IMG/VR virus record: IMGVR_UViG_3300008221_000012
Coordinates: 1-38,610 of that record
Length of the DNA: 38,610 nt
Origin: a virus
Direction: 5' to 3' (one strand)
Below, in pieces: positions 27,416-36,354 of this stretch. Each line of letters opens with the position of its first letter. Position 1 is the first letter of the stretch. Under the pieces are notes generated by a model. That model made no database searches. It had not been told where the DNA came from and saw only the letters and a program-made list of their open reading frames with translations. A program made the translations under genes and the position numbers.

Positions 27416-29737
27416 TTACTTATCGTGTTTATTTTTATTCTCTCTAGCTATATTTTCAGCACTACGCATTCCTTCTCTTTCAATGTCTAGTTTCTTATTC
27501 TCTAAGTCGCTAGTTCTTTGCATCTGTTCTCTATTTGTAGCATTTTGATTACTCTCTTTTAAATAATCTAAAGTATCATCTACAGGTGCAATATCGTCTT
27601 TCAAGTTAATAGCTAATTTAGCATCTATCTTCTTACCATCAATATGTCGTTTATAATCCATATCGACTTTATACTTAGCGGCTTCTCTATTTTTCTCGTC
27701 ATTCTCATTAACCATTTGTTGAATACGTTCATTAGATTCTTGTTCAGCTTTTTGTTCAGCTTTCAATCTCTCATCTTCCATCTTATCTAAGTTAGCTAAA
27801 TGAGTCTTTGTTTGACTAAAGTTACTACTATCTATTATCTCTGATATAAGACCTGGCTTACTACCATTTTGAGCAAACGTTAAAGCAATACTCTTCATAG
27901 TCTCTAGTTTCTCATTCTCATCACTTTGATCTTTAGCAAATATACCGTACTGACTCTCCATGTGTTGAAGACTATCGACATCATATAATTCAGCTCTACC
28001 GTCACTACCTATATAAGAACCTCTTTTACCGTCAATCCAAGCTAACTTAGAATAGTCTAATAGACCATTTAAATCCTTCTCTTCGAACTTACCAAATTGT
28101 CTAAACAACTCCTCTGTTATTACAGAGCTTCTAAAGATTGCTTGTTCATTAACACCTTTACCATCACTAGCTTTAGTATCTCCATATCTCTGTCTGTTCA
28201 TTCCAACACTATCCCACCACTCTTGTTTTATAGCTTGCATAGCTTCATACATAGCAGAGAAATATTGAGACAGTGATAAATCTACTGCTTTAATAGATTG
28301 TAAAGCAGCCATAGCACCTGGTCTACTCTCATCTATCCAACCTATTCCTGTAGCTTCCGCATAGTACATAAAATTCTCCATTGCATCATCACCCCATTCC
28401 TTTGGTAAAATACCCATTGGCATCATAAGTAGTTTATCCTTATTTCTAGCCATTGTCATTTCAGCTCTATAGTGATATATATTATATAGAGTTTGATAAT
28501 CAATACCTTCTTTAAGAACAGACTTAATATTATTTGTTTCACTAAACCAAGTTCTACCATTATAAGGTAGTTTACATACAGAGCTGTTATTCATTTCATC
28601 TCTTTGTACTTTAATAGGTCTACAGTCTAAGTAGATACTTTCATCTATTCTCCAACATTCCCAAACTTCGTTTATCCATTCCCATTTAATACTTAAATCA
28701 CCTATGCTTTTATCTATTTTATACTTCTCATCAACTTCTTTCTCTCTCTCAATTCCTAGTTCGTCACTATACTTTAATATACCTATTAACTTAAATGACT
28801 TCCAAGTACCGTGATAAACATCTAACAAACCATCTGAATCATGATTGAATTGACTATTAGTAGCAATCTCATTAAAGTGATTGATTTCACTGTTATGTAA
28901 AGAGTCACCTAAGTTCTCTAATAGGTCAATAGTTTTATCATCTAAGTCGTCTCTCCATCTATCAATAACATCATTAACATTCATCTTAAACTTTCTCAAT
29001 GCCCAGTTACCATCTTCTATGTATGGTAAATTAGGACTCTTAGAGTAAGTCATTTCAATAGGGTGAACTACATCGTAGCTAACATCATTTCTGTGTACGT
29101 CCTTATATGTAATGACCCTTCCGAGTACTAGCCAGTAATAGAAAGCTGTCTGCATTTTATCTTTGATGTCAAGATCATACTTCAATATATTGAGTGATTC
29201 CTGTCCCTTTATAGCTCTTGCATCACTATAAGAAGTAGCAAACTCTTTATAGAAATCTTGAGCACTTGGTGTACCTTCTTTACTCTGCATCCCAGTATCA
29301 ACACCAAGCTCATTAAGATTATTAATAAACTGCTGATTTAATAACTTAGACATTTCACCATGTAACTTCTCAGTAAACATATTTGGTGCATCCTCATTAA
29401 CAGCAACTACTTGAAAGTTATTAGGCTTCTTACTCTTCTCACCTAGAAAACTATATATAACAGGACTAATTATATCATAGTTTCTCAGTCTTGCAGGAAA
29501 GTTTCTATTCTTACCTGTATCAGTATTATAAGGATTCAATACATAACTATATAACTCTTGGTCAATGTACCCTTCTGCTACACGCATTAAAGATTGCATT
29601 TCTAGCTTCTCATAATCACTACCAATGTTATCTATAAGAAAATCCATGTTATCCTTACCCCATTGAGGAAAGTCGTCACCTTTATTTATCTTAAGTTTTT
29701 CAGAAGTCTTAACCTTCTGTTTTGGAAATACATTCAT
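27416..29737 (-). CDS. Portal protein
   Basis: 773 residues, immediately downstream of the large terminase (9-base gap). Recognisable segments: an N-terminal region with FLGEKSKKPNNFQVVAVNED (about 115-135) and a long clip/wing region with aromatic-rich strands (KWEWINEVWECWRI). A stem-like stretch reads YRAEMTMARNKDKLLMMP, GIGWIDESRPGAMAALQS and a long helix AMYEAMQAIKQEWWDSVG. The C-terminal region from about 670 is a long charged coiled coil (RLKAEQKAEQESNERI). Portals form the dodecameric vertex for DNA entry and tail attachment. Position, length and pattern fit crAss-like portals well. Confidence 0.82.
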   Translation of the reverse strand: MNVFPKQKVKTSEKLKINKGDDFPQWGKDNMDFLIDNIGSDYEKLEMQSLMRVAEGYIDQELYSYVLNPYNTDTGKNRNFPARLRNYDIISPVIYSFLGEKSKKPNNFQVVAVNEDAPNMFTEKLHGEMSKLLNQQFINNLNELGVDTGMQSKEGTPSAQDFYKEFATSYSDARAIKGQESLNILKYDLDIKDKMQTAFYYWLVLGRVITYKDVHRNDVSYDVVHPIEMTYSKSPNLPYIEDGNWALRKFKMNVNDVIDRWRDDLDDKTIDLLENLGDSLHNSEINHFNEIATNSQFNHDSDGLLDVYHGTWKSFKLIGILKYSDELGIEREKEVDEKYKIDKSIGDLSIKWEWINEVWECWRIDESIYLDCRPIKVQRDEMNNSSVCKLPYNGRTWFSETNNIKSVLKEGIDYQTLYNIYHYRAEMTMARNKDKLLMMPMGILPKEWGDDAMENFMYYAEATGIGWIDESRPGAMAALQSIKAVDLSLSQYFSAMYEAMQAIKQEWWDSVGMNRQRYGDTKASDGKGVNEQAIFRSSVITEELFRQFGKFEEKDLNGLLDYSKLAWIDGKRGSYIGSDGRAELYDVDSLQHMESQYGIFAKDQSDENEKLETMKSIALTFAQNGSKPGLISEIIDSSNFSQTKTHLANLDKMEDERLKAEQKAEQESNERIQQMVNENDEKNREAAKYKVDMDYKRHIDGKKIDAKLAINLKDDIAPVDDTLDYLKESNQNATNREQMQRTSDLENKKLDIEREGMRSAENIARENKNKHDK

Positions 29738-29746
29738 ACTATATTA

Positions 29747-31840
29747 TTATTTAAATAAACTCTTACTGAAAAAATTATTCTGAGCACCACCCGTAGCCTG
29801 TATTTCTTCCTGTGTCTCAACCTCTCTATAATCGAACATACCAACAAGCATTGCCGAAACTCTATCGAAGTTACCTTTTATATGCCACTTTAGCAACTCT
29901 TTTAGTAGTCCTTCGTCGTATATATAGTTTAAATTCAAAACATCGTTGCCGTTCTCGTCTTCTCCTCTCTTATCTAAAAGCCAATCCCTTAAATAGATTG
30001 CGGCAGTACCTTTTCTCTTAGCATTCATCATGATACCTTTAACCCTTCCAGTCTTAGCTGATTGGAGTTCTCGTTTCCATGTTACCTCAGGTTCGTCAGC
30101 AAGTAAATGATATGCTTTCATCTTCTTAAAGTAATTCTTTACATCACCCCTATCATTCTCGAACTGTACCATACCTGGGGCACCACCGTATCTCTTAGCT
30201 AAAAGATATAGTTGTTTATTGTACGCATCCATAGACGGTGGTCTACCTACATAAGCAGCTACTAGAATATCTCCTTTACTTCCTGTAAACCTATTAGTAA
30301 CCTCATATACATAAGTAGCTCCTAGAGAATCCTTTGTAGTTATCGCATCAGTGTCTTTGTCCTGTGCATAAGGGTCATTCCATATCCTATATAAACCTTG
30401 AGGTATTCTACCATCAGGTAAAGTGTAAGGAGGTTGAAATTCAACAATACACCCATCAACATCGACATGGCTACCTTTTTTAAGTGGAAATTCTTTAATG
30501 TATTCATAATCTTTTCCTTTTGTATCTTCTTGTACTAGTATAACACCTTTTGCAGTATCTTTATAAACACCTTGTCTACCTAGGTATTTAATATTACCAT
30601 CATTCTGTACTAGCTTTAGTTGTGCATCAATCTCAATAGTAGGGAAGATGTTATTTGTATTCCTTGCAAAAGCTTCACTAGGTTTGTTAGGGTACTCCAT
30701 TTGGTAACCACTTAACTTAGTACTAGTTTTAGATGTCTTCTTAATACTATCTCTAATAGATGTCTCATGTTCTAAAGCAGCAGCAGTTAAACTATTACCG
30801 TCCTTATCTATAAAACCTGGGAGGTTTCTTATTTGAGGTACAAAGAAACCACATGAAGTACCTTCAGCATTGTCATCCCATATATTATCAAAAGCAAGCA
30901 TATTATAAGTCTCAGGGTCATAGAATATTTCCTCGAACCCATCCCAGTTAGAAGCATCATCTCCACCAGTACCAAATATAAGTATTTGACCAGTAACAAA
31001 GACACCATCCTCTACAGCAGGAGCAGTAGATGTTAAACTCTCAATTAGATTAGGAAACTTACCTGCTTCTTCAAACATAAATAGAGTACCATCTTTACCC
31101 CTAGCTGCACCTGGATTAGCAGGTCCAAAACTAACAGCAATAACCTCACTTAAGAAACCATGCTCTTCATCTTGTCCTACATACTTATAACCAGACTTCA
31201 TATGAGACATATTACTAAGTAGTCTCTTCTTTTCCCAATCAGTATGTTTATTAAGAAAATCAAGATATTCTTTAACCATCGACATAGTACCACGAGGATA
31301 TAGATAACTACTAGAGAATGCACCTATCACAGTAATACTCTGTGGATATAAGTTATACCTGTTAGCACCAATCCAACCATTCTTATATGAGTATCCCTTA
31401 CGTCTAGCTTTACCTACACATAAATGAAGACCTTGTTCCCTAGCGAACTCCTTAGCTTTAAAGTAATGGTAATCACCATCATAGAAATCAGGAAAAGTAA
31501 CTTTCTTCTCAGCTGATTGTCTCTTTGCTTTTTGAGTATGTCCATCCTTCTTAGCTTCTTTATAAGCAGACTTATTAGCATCTTGTGTTACCTTGATTTG
31601 TGCAAAGTTTAAATACCCATAATGTTCACCTGTTAAAGTAACACCACCTACAGTATATCCTTCTCTACATCTTTTATCTTGTTCGTCCCAATACGCAAGG
31701 TATCTAGGAGAACCAAACGGTTCGTGTGTATAAACACCATGCTTTAAAAAGTACTTCGCAGGTTCACGAAAGTACTCCATATTAACAAATGTTAAATCAT
31801 CATCATTCTTATATAAACCGTTCTCGTAACTAATAGCCAT
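29747..31840 (-). CDS. terL: Terminase large subunit
   Basis: 697 residues. The ATPase has an arginine-rich Walker A-type loop GKARRKGYS (about 143-151) and a Walker B-type block LFMFEEAG (about 253-260), in which the usual DE pair appears as EE, as in some phage motors. A coupling-type segment ILIFGTGGDDASNWDG follows. The nuclease half has YRIWNDPYAQDKDTDA (around 490), MVQFENDRGDVKNYF, and a late KELLKWHIKGNFDRVSAML, giving the acidic residues expected of an RNase H-like nuclease. It packages DNA into the prohead through the portal encoded next to it. No clear small terminase is visible nearby. Confidence 0.9.
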   Translation of the reverse strand: MAISYENGLYKNDDDLTFVNMEYFREPAKYFLKHGVYTHEPFGSPRYLAYWDEQDKRCREGYTVGGVTLTGEHYGYLNFAQIKVTQDANKSAYKEAKKDGHTQKAKRQSAEKKVTFPDFYDGDYHYFKAKEFAREQGLHLCVGKARRKGYSYKNGWIGANRYNLYPQSITVIGAFSSSYLYPRGTMSMVKEYLDFLNKHTDWEKKRLLSNMSHMKSGYKYVGQDEEHGFLSEVIAVSFGPANPGAARGKDGTLFMFEEAGKFPNLIESLTSTAPAVEDGVFVTGQILIFGTGGDDASNWDGFEEIFYDPETYNMLAFDNIWDDNAEGTSCGFFVPQIRNLPGFIDKDGNSLTAAALEHETSIRDSIKKTSKTSTKLSGYQMEYPNKPSEAFARNTNNIFPTIEIDAQLKLVQNDGNIKYLGRQGVYKDTAKGVILVQEDTKGKDYEYIKEFPLKKGSHVDVDGCIVEFQPPYTLPDGRIPQGLYRIWNDPYAQDKDTDAITTKDSLGATYVYEVTNRFTGSKGDILVAAYVGRPPSMDAYNKQLYLLAKRYGGAPGMVQFENDRGDVKNYFKKMKAYHLLADEPEVTWKRELQSAKTGRVKGIMMNAKRKGTAAIYLRDWLLDKRGEDENGNDVLNLNYIYDEGLLKELLKWHIKGNFDRVSAMLVGMFDYREVETQEEIQATGGAQNNFFSKSLFK

Positions 31841-31841
31841 T

Positions 31842-32471
31842 TTATAATTTCTTTTCTACTTGTAATATTCCGTTGAGGTGTAAGTTTGCTATTTTACTTA
31901 GACCTGATTTAGTTAGTAAAATATTCTGACATTCATACTTATTTGTCATAAAGAAATTCTCTGTTAGTATAGCACGACATTTACTCTTTGCTATAATATA
32001 AAAATTAGCTTCTTTATCAACATCACCATCCTTAGTATCTTTTCTAAACTTTCTACGTGGAAACTCTTGTAAGGCTTCATTGTAAAATACAGTAGCTATA
32101 GGATCACTCTTAGTTTGTCCTCTACTAGTATATACTTCCCATCCTTGTCCAAGAGGGTTTGAAGCACCGTTAGAATGTATAGAAATAAGTATCACATTGT
32201 CTTTACCGTAAGCATCACAATAAGCATTGATTACAGCAACACGTTCTTTTAAACCGACATCCTTACTACCTACTGAAACGTAATGATACTTAATACCTTT
32301 ACGACTTAGTTCAACAGCTAATTCGTCTCTTATTATTCTATTACCTTCTCCTTCGAAATACTGTTCATTTGTATCTTTCCAAATAGGACTCCTTTTACCA
32401 CTAGTGGTATAGACGTTATTATCATCTATACCACCGTGACCTGCATCTAATAAATATATATATTTACTCAT
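31842..32471 (-). CDS. N-acetylmuramoyl-L-alanine amidase, endolysin
   Basis: 209 residues forming essentially one Amidase_3 domain. Zinc-ligand pattern: His12 in LLDAGHGG, Glu42 in FEGEGNR and His99 in VILISIHSNGA. Glu171 in AILTENFFM is the catalytic Glu candidate. It cleaves the amide bond between N-acetylmuramic acid and the stem peptide. There is no signal peptide, so release through a holin is expected; holin-like genes lie about 15 kb downstream in the same orientation. One base separates its stop from the terminase start. Position before terminase is typical in crAss-like genomes. Confidence 0.88.
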   Translation of the reverse strand: MSKYIYLLDAGHGGIDDNNVYTTSGKRSPIWKDTNEQYFEGEGNRIIRDELAVELSRKGIKYHYVSVGSKDVGLKERVAVINAYCDAYGKDNVILISIHSNGASNPLGQGWEVYTSRGQTKSDPIATVFYNEALQEFPRRKFRKDTKDGDVDKEANFYIIAKSKCRAILTENFFMTNKYECQNILLTKSGLSKIANLHLNGILQVEKKL

Positions 32472-32474
32472 ATC

Positions 32475-32951
32475 TTATTCAACTATTATCCAATCTTCAA
32501 TTATAATATCCGTTTGATTAGCTAACCAAGGTATTAGACCGTTATCTACAGTTTTCATTGCAATATATGGCATTAATGTACCTTCAATGTCTGATAATTC
32601 GGCTATTGAATATTGTGTATTATGGTAAGGATTAATATATCTTAACCACATTCCTTTTCCATTCCATCCTTTTCTAGCTACTTTCTTACCTTGTTTAAGA
32701 GCTTCTATAGCTAATCCAAATGTCAAACCGTCAGTAGTTCTATATGCTTTTTCAAAAGCTTCTACAGGACTCCAAGAAATATATCCTTTATGATCAGGGT
32801 GATTAGCGTCTGTACTATCTACGTACTCTACTAAATAACCTTTTTTATTACCGTCTTCATCAGTAGGTAAATCCCATCCTCTGTACTTATTATATTCACC
32901 TAATGTCATAGGCTTTGCTAATAGTTGTTTTGTTCCAATGTAATTTTTCAT
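32475..32951 (-). CDS. tad2: Tad2-like anti-Thoeris protein (DUF2829) with N-terminal phage domain
   Basis: 158 residues. The C-terminal half (about 76-158) is a DUF2829 domain: LTFGLAIEALKQGKKVARKG, then WNGKGMWLRY, PYIAMKTVDNGLIPWLANQT, and DIIIEDWIIVE. Tad2 proteins of this family bind and sequester the cyclic ADP-ribose-type signal made by Thoeris TIR enzymes, blocking that defence. The N-terminal half (1-70; IGTKQLLAKPMTLGEYNKYRG, GYLVEYVD, YISWSPVEAFEKAY) is a separate small domain seen in phage proteins, and here it is fused to the Tad2 domain. The gene lies in the packaging module between a nuclease and the amidase. Domain identity is strong; anti-Thoeris activity of this copy is inferred. 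Confidence 0.82.
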   Translation of the reverse strand: MKNYIGTKQLLAKPMTLGEYNKYRGWDLPTDEDGNKKGYLVEYVDSTDANHPDHKGYISWSPVEAFEKAYRTTDGLTFGLAIEALKQGKKVARKGWNGKGMWLRYINPYHNTQYSIAELSDIEGTLMPYIAMKTVDNGLIPWLANQTDIIIEDWIIVE

Positions 32952-33023
32952 CTTATTTATTTATTTGTTATTTACTATTTGTGTCTAAGCCTGTAATATG
33001 ATTAACTACAAGTGTTGACATTA

Positions 33024-34046
33024 CTACTTCCTACCTGTCTTTATAAAGTGTGTAAGCATCTTACGTATATCTGTCTTTAAGAACTTTATATCATAGAACT
33101 TCACCTTAAATTCAGTCTGTTCATTCACTACTCCAAACTTATTACCATTCGGTATATCTCTTATATGGCAGAGTATTAGTTCGTCACATTCAAATCCCCA
33201 TAGCTCTAATATATGTGCGTACAGACTTAATTGTAATGTGTACACTTTACCTTTACAGTAACTTACATTATTTATAGGGAACAGGAACGTGTCATTCTTT
33301 CTAACCCATTCTTTAGATACAACACCATTCAAATCCTTCTTATAATAACCTGCTTCAAAATGCAACTCATTCTTATTAGTTTTCCAATCAAGTATCTTGA
33401 ATTTATTGCCCTTAGTTAAAAGAACATCAATCATACCTGCTACAAGAAGATAAGCACTATATACTCTCTTCTCTGCGTGTATAGTCCAACCTTCATTTAA
33501 GTACTTAACTAAAAGACTGTAAATCTCAGGGTGTTTATTTCTTATAGCACTATTATCAAGTGCTTTTCTATTAAGAGAATTACCAGTGAAATTAATATCT
33601 GATTGAGCTTTACGTAGAGCATCTAATTGTATATTCTGTGTAGAACTAAATTTATTTATTTCATCCTCTAAGAAATTATGCTTATCGTTACCTTTGTCAC
33701 AAGCTATATCAGTTGTATGTTCCCACTCAGCCGCAACTGCATCAGTAGATATGTTTAAAATCCTCTTTTCGTTATCATAAAGATACTTAAGTTTGAAGTC
33801 TTTAAAACCACCCGTAGTTCTAATCGTAATAATATGCTGTGTAGCATTAGTATCACTATATTTTAACTTGTAGTTGTTTCTTTTTAAAGCTGTCCACATT
33901 AGATAGTATCTTCTGTCAAAAGGTTTCTGATACTTACCTATAAGTGTAGTAGCAGATGTATATTCATTTCCCCTTTCATCTGTATAAGTATGAGAAGGTT
34001 CGTCGAATTGTATAATACGTTTTTCAGTGTAATTTATAGTACTCAT
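33024..34046 (-). CDS. RecB/Cas4-like PD-(D/E)XK nuclease
   Basis: 340 residues. N-terminal HTYTDERGNEYTSATTLIGK (about 19-38) is the typical lead-in of phage RecB-like nucleases. Active-site pattern: KGNDKHNFLE with His123, Glu192 in HAEKRVYSAYL, Asp207 in GMIDVL, Asp220 and Lys222 in ILDWKTNK, and Gln272 and Tyr276 in LQLSLYAHIL. No four-Cys iron-sulfur cluster is evident. Likely a DNA nuclease or exonuclease for recombination, replication or host DNA breakdown. It overlaps the upstream DEDDh gene by 4 bases (ATGA), so the two are translationally coupled. It ends in TAG followed directly by TAA. Confidence 0.85.
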   Translation of the reverse strand: MSTINYTEKRIIQFDEPSHTYTDERGNEYTSATTLIGKYQKPFDRRYYLMWTALKRNNYKLKYSDTNATQHIITIRTTGGFKDFKLKYLYDNEKRILNISTDAVAAEWEHTTDIACDKGNDKHNFLEDEINKFSSTQNIQLDALRKAQSDINFTGNSLNRKALDNSAIRNKHPEIYSLLVKYLNEGWTIHAEKRVYSAYLLVAGMIDVLLTKGNKFKILDWKTNKNELHFEAGYYKKDLNGVVSKEWVRKNDTFLFPINNVSYCKGKVYTLQLSLYAHILELWGFECDELILCHIRDIPNGNKFGVVNEQTEFKVKFYDIKFLKTDIRKMLTHFIKTGRK

Positions 34047-34786
34047 AGTGATTGTATAAACTTATGTAGTTTTAAATTCCATTTAGCATCGTCAAGAGCA
34101 TTATGTTCGTTATCTTGTTTAGGATACTCTATTCTATCTTTAAGATATTCCACTCCATTACCTTTCCCAATCCAACTCTCTTTTTCAAAATCAATAGCCT
34201 TATTGTCTAACTCTTGCTTTAAATCTATACAGTACATTGGGAATCCTTTTGGTAGGTCAATCATACGTCCAAATAACCAACAGAATACTACCCAATCATA
34301 GTCAGCGTAGTATGCGTAGAAATTAATAGGTGTCATATTAACAGGACTAATACTATTAGGACTAAGTTCGAAGGTTAGTACATTTGACATTGTCACAAAC
34401 TCTTTAATCTCAGTAGCTATTTGTTCTCTTGATTTACCATACTTATTAATAAGTTCTTTACTTCTCTTGTACCATGTTTTTTCCCAGTTATTCCCTTTTT
34501 TTATATACTTTAACCAATTTGTATAACTACCGAAATCGTGCATATAAGCGTCTTTCTCTTTGTAATCTTTTCTAGCTAAGTCGTGTACAATATTTAATAG
34601 TACGTTATCTCTTAACCATTCATTACTCCAAGTAGCTTTTAAATCAAACTCGTTACTAACAGCATAATACTCTCTATCATCTTCTGCTACAATACCTATT
34701 GAAATAAGTTCTATAGTATCTATAGCTTTACCTATAAAAGGCTTCTTTTTGTACTCGTGAAATTCTGTGTCTAAATAATAATTCAT
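34043..34786 (-). CDS. DEDDh-family 3'-5' exonuclease
   Basis: 247 residues. The Exo I motif is LDTEFHE with Asp6 and Glu8 at the extreme N-terminus, Exo II is YYADYDWVVFCW with Asp162 or Asp164, and Exo III is EHNALDDAKWN with His228 and Asp233, giving the DEDDh set. A long insertion (about 45-135) lies between motifs. The sequence resembles phage and bacterial 3'-5' exoribonucleases of the polyadenylate-specific type, but DNA as substrate cannot be excluded. Coupled to the PD-(D/E)XK nuclease downstream by a 4-base overlap. Probably acts on host or phage nucleic acid; target not visible. Confidence 0.82.
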   Translation of the reverse strand: MNYYLDTEFHEYKKKPFIGKAIDTIELISIGIVAEDDREYYAVSNEFDLKATWSNEWLRDNVLLNIVHDLARKDYKEKDAYMHDFGSYTNWLKYIKKGNNWEKTWYKRSKELINKYGKSREQIATEIKEFVTMSNVLTFELSPNSISPVNMTPINFYAYYADYDWVVFCWLFGRMIDLPKGFPMYCIDLKQELDNKAIDFEKESWIGKGNGVEYLKDRIEYPKQDNEHNALDDAKWNLKLHKFIQSL

Positions 34787-34804
34787 ATATCTATTTATTT
34801 AATA

Positions 34805-35488
34805 TTAATTTGGCATTTCTCTTGGGTTGATTGTTCCACCACCTCTTATAGCATCGTCTTCACTCATTTGTTGCTTAACTTTCTCGTATACATCTTTAAC
34901 AGTTGTGATAGCCTTGTTTACAGAACTACCCATCTTACTGATTTCATTCATATTTCCAATCAAGTTAGAAAGCATTGCACTAGCATCAGGTTTAAGTTCT
35001 ACACTGTCACTCTCTAAGTCTGCTAAAGTCTCAGCTGTTGTAGCCAAGCCACCATTAGCGTAAAAATCTAAATCAGTCTCTATCTTATCAGTAATAACGT
35101 CTACAACTTTACTAGACATAACAAGACCCCTTAAAAGTGAATTTAAAAGTCTAAGTTCAGGTGTGTCCAACTGTATCTCTTTATACTTTGCTATAGCAAT
35201 CTCAATTACCTCATCCACCTGATAGCTTTCTTCTAAACCAGCAGAAGTAACAGCGTAATCATGTATATCTCTCTCACTCTTACCATCAAGTCTAGGAGGA
35301 CTCCTTAAATCAGCTAAGTAGTATACATAGATCATTTCTTTGTCTGCTCTATACTTCTTTCTACCATCAGAATCACCCGAACTTCCCTTATCTCTAGTTA
35401 CTATCTTCTTGAACTCAGGAATAGATTTAACAACAGCTAAATCAATAGTTAGTTCATTAGTCCGTGAGACATTAAATATCTTAATCAT
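34805..35488 (-). CDS. Unidentified conserved-type protein (227 aa)
   Basis: 227 residues, not assigned. Visible parts: an N-terminal beta/Lys-rich segment, DLRSPPRLDGKSERDIHDYA (about 58-77), a helical acidic middle (VDEVIEIAIAKYKEIQ), and a C-terminal helical region (LIGNMNEISKMGSSVNKAI and VYEKVKQQMSED) with coiled-coil character and a short Gly-rich end. It overlaps the HU/IHF-like gene by 8 bases. Its position at the head of the packaging module would allow a small-terminase or assembly role, but no DNA-binding motif is clear. Confidence 0.5.
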   Translation of the reverse strand: MIKIFNVSRTNELTIDLAVVKSIPEFKKIVTRDKGSSGDSDGRKKYRADKEMIYVYYLADLRSPPRLDGKSERDIHDYAVTSAGLEESYQVDEVIEIAIAKYKEIQLDTPELRLLNSLLRGLVMSSKVVDVITDKIETDLDFYANGGLATTAETLADLESDSVELKPDASAMLSNLIGNMNEISKMGSSVNKAITTVKDVYEKVKQQMSEDDAIRGGGTINPREMPN

Positions 35489-35915
35489 TTGTTAAGTGTT
35501 TTAAAGGTGTATTAACACCATCTATTACAACCTTAATTTTATCAACTATAGTAGCAATACCAATCTTACTCTTAAGCTGACTATCTACAAACTTAACTAT
35601 AGAATGATAATCAACCTCTTCTCTGTCTTCAATAACATACCTATAATCAGGTAGTATTTCAATGTTTCCTAAATATACCATAATGTTCTTTAATCTACCT
35701 TTTGTTACGTAATCTTCCCGACCATCAGCAATCTTAAATTTACCGAAGTAGTCTAGCTTAACGACTTTCTTGTCTTTTGTATATCCAGCAATACCACTGA
35801 ATTGACTATTAATAATATCTAAGACAGTGTCATCGTCTAAATCTATATCCATCTCATCATTAACCTCACGATTAATAACGTCTAAAATATGCTGTATTGT
35901 AGTATCTAATTTCAT
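35481..35915 (-). CDS. HU/IHF-like DNA-binding protein (divergent)
   Basis: 144 residues, very acidic overall. Residues about 27-70 (DDTVLDIINSQFSGIAGYTK, then KKVVKLDYFGKFKIADGRED) follow the HU/IHF pattern: a helix, then the strand and turn VxLxxFGxFxI, followed by an Arg. Basic arm residues are fewer than in bacterial HU. It is the first gene of the minus-strand unit, directly beside the divergent repeat-rich region, a natural place for an architectural protein binding that DNA. Fold call is from the FGKF motif and helix spacing, so moderate. Confidence 0.5.
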   Translation of the reverse strand: MKLDTTIQHILDVINREVNDEMDIDLDDDTVLDIINSQFSGIAGYTKDKKVVKLDYFGKFKIADGREDYVTKGRLKNIMVYLGNIEILPDYRYVIEDREEVDYHSIVKFVDSQLKSKIGIATIVDKIKVVIDGVNTPLKHLTND

Positions 35916-36354
35916 TGCTGTGAGTTCTTCTGCCTAAAGATACACTAATATATAGACAATAAACCGTAAAACCTAATTATGTATAGTCTTTATTTCATTA
36001 TTTTTAAATACCTCCAAATAGTAGAACCACCACGTCACTATTTTCTACATTACAGGCTGATACGCCAAATTTAATTTGAAATAATGTACGACAAAATTAG
36101 GATATGTCAGGAATTTCTTGTACCTTTAAATATCTTATTCAAGGTAACAAGAAAACACCACACCTATATACTACACCAATGTATATGGGATTTTTTATAC
36201 CCACTCGTGGAGTCACCAATGCACCATATACTATATAACAATTTATAGCAGTCCACATGGTGTTTATTATAGGTTCATCTTTGGTATCTAAAGTATCATC
36301 TTTTAGAGCACTCCAAATCCCATCCCAAATCCTACTCTAAATATTGAACAACTA

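Noticed and set aside
32968-33021. 17-codon minus-strand frame (MSTLVVNHITGLDTNSK) between the nuclease and Tad2 genes.
   Set aside because: Too short to support from sequence alone, with no recognisable feature.
36104-36238. 44-codon plus-strand frame (MSGISCTFKYLIQ...) in the intergenic region.
   Set aside because: Pro/Thr-rich content follows from the C-rich composition of this half. No coding-like leader or neighbouring gene supports it.
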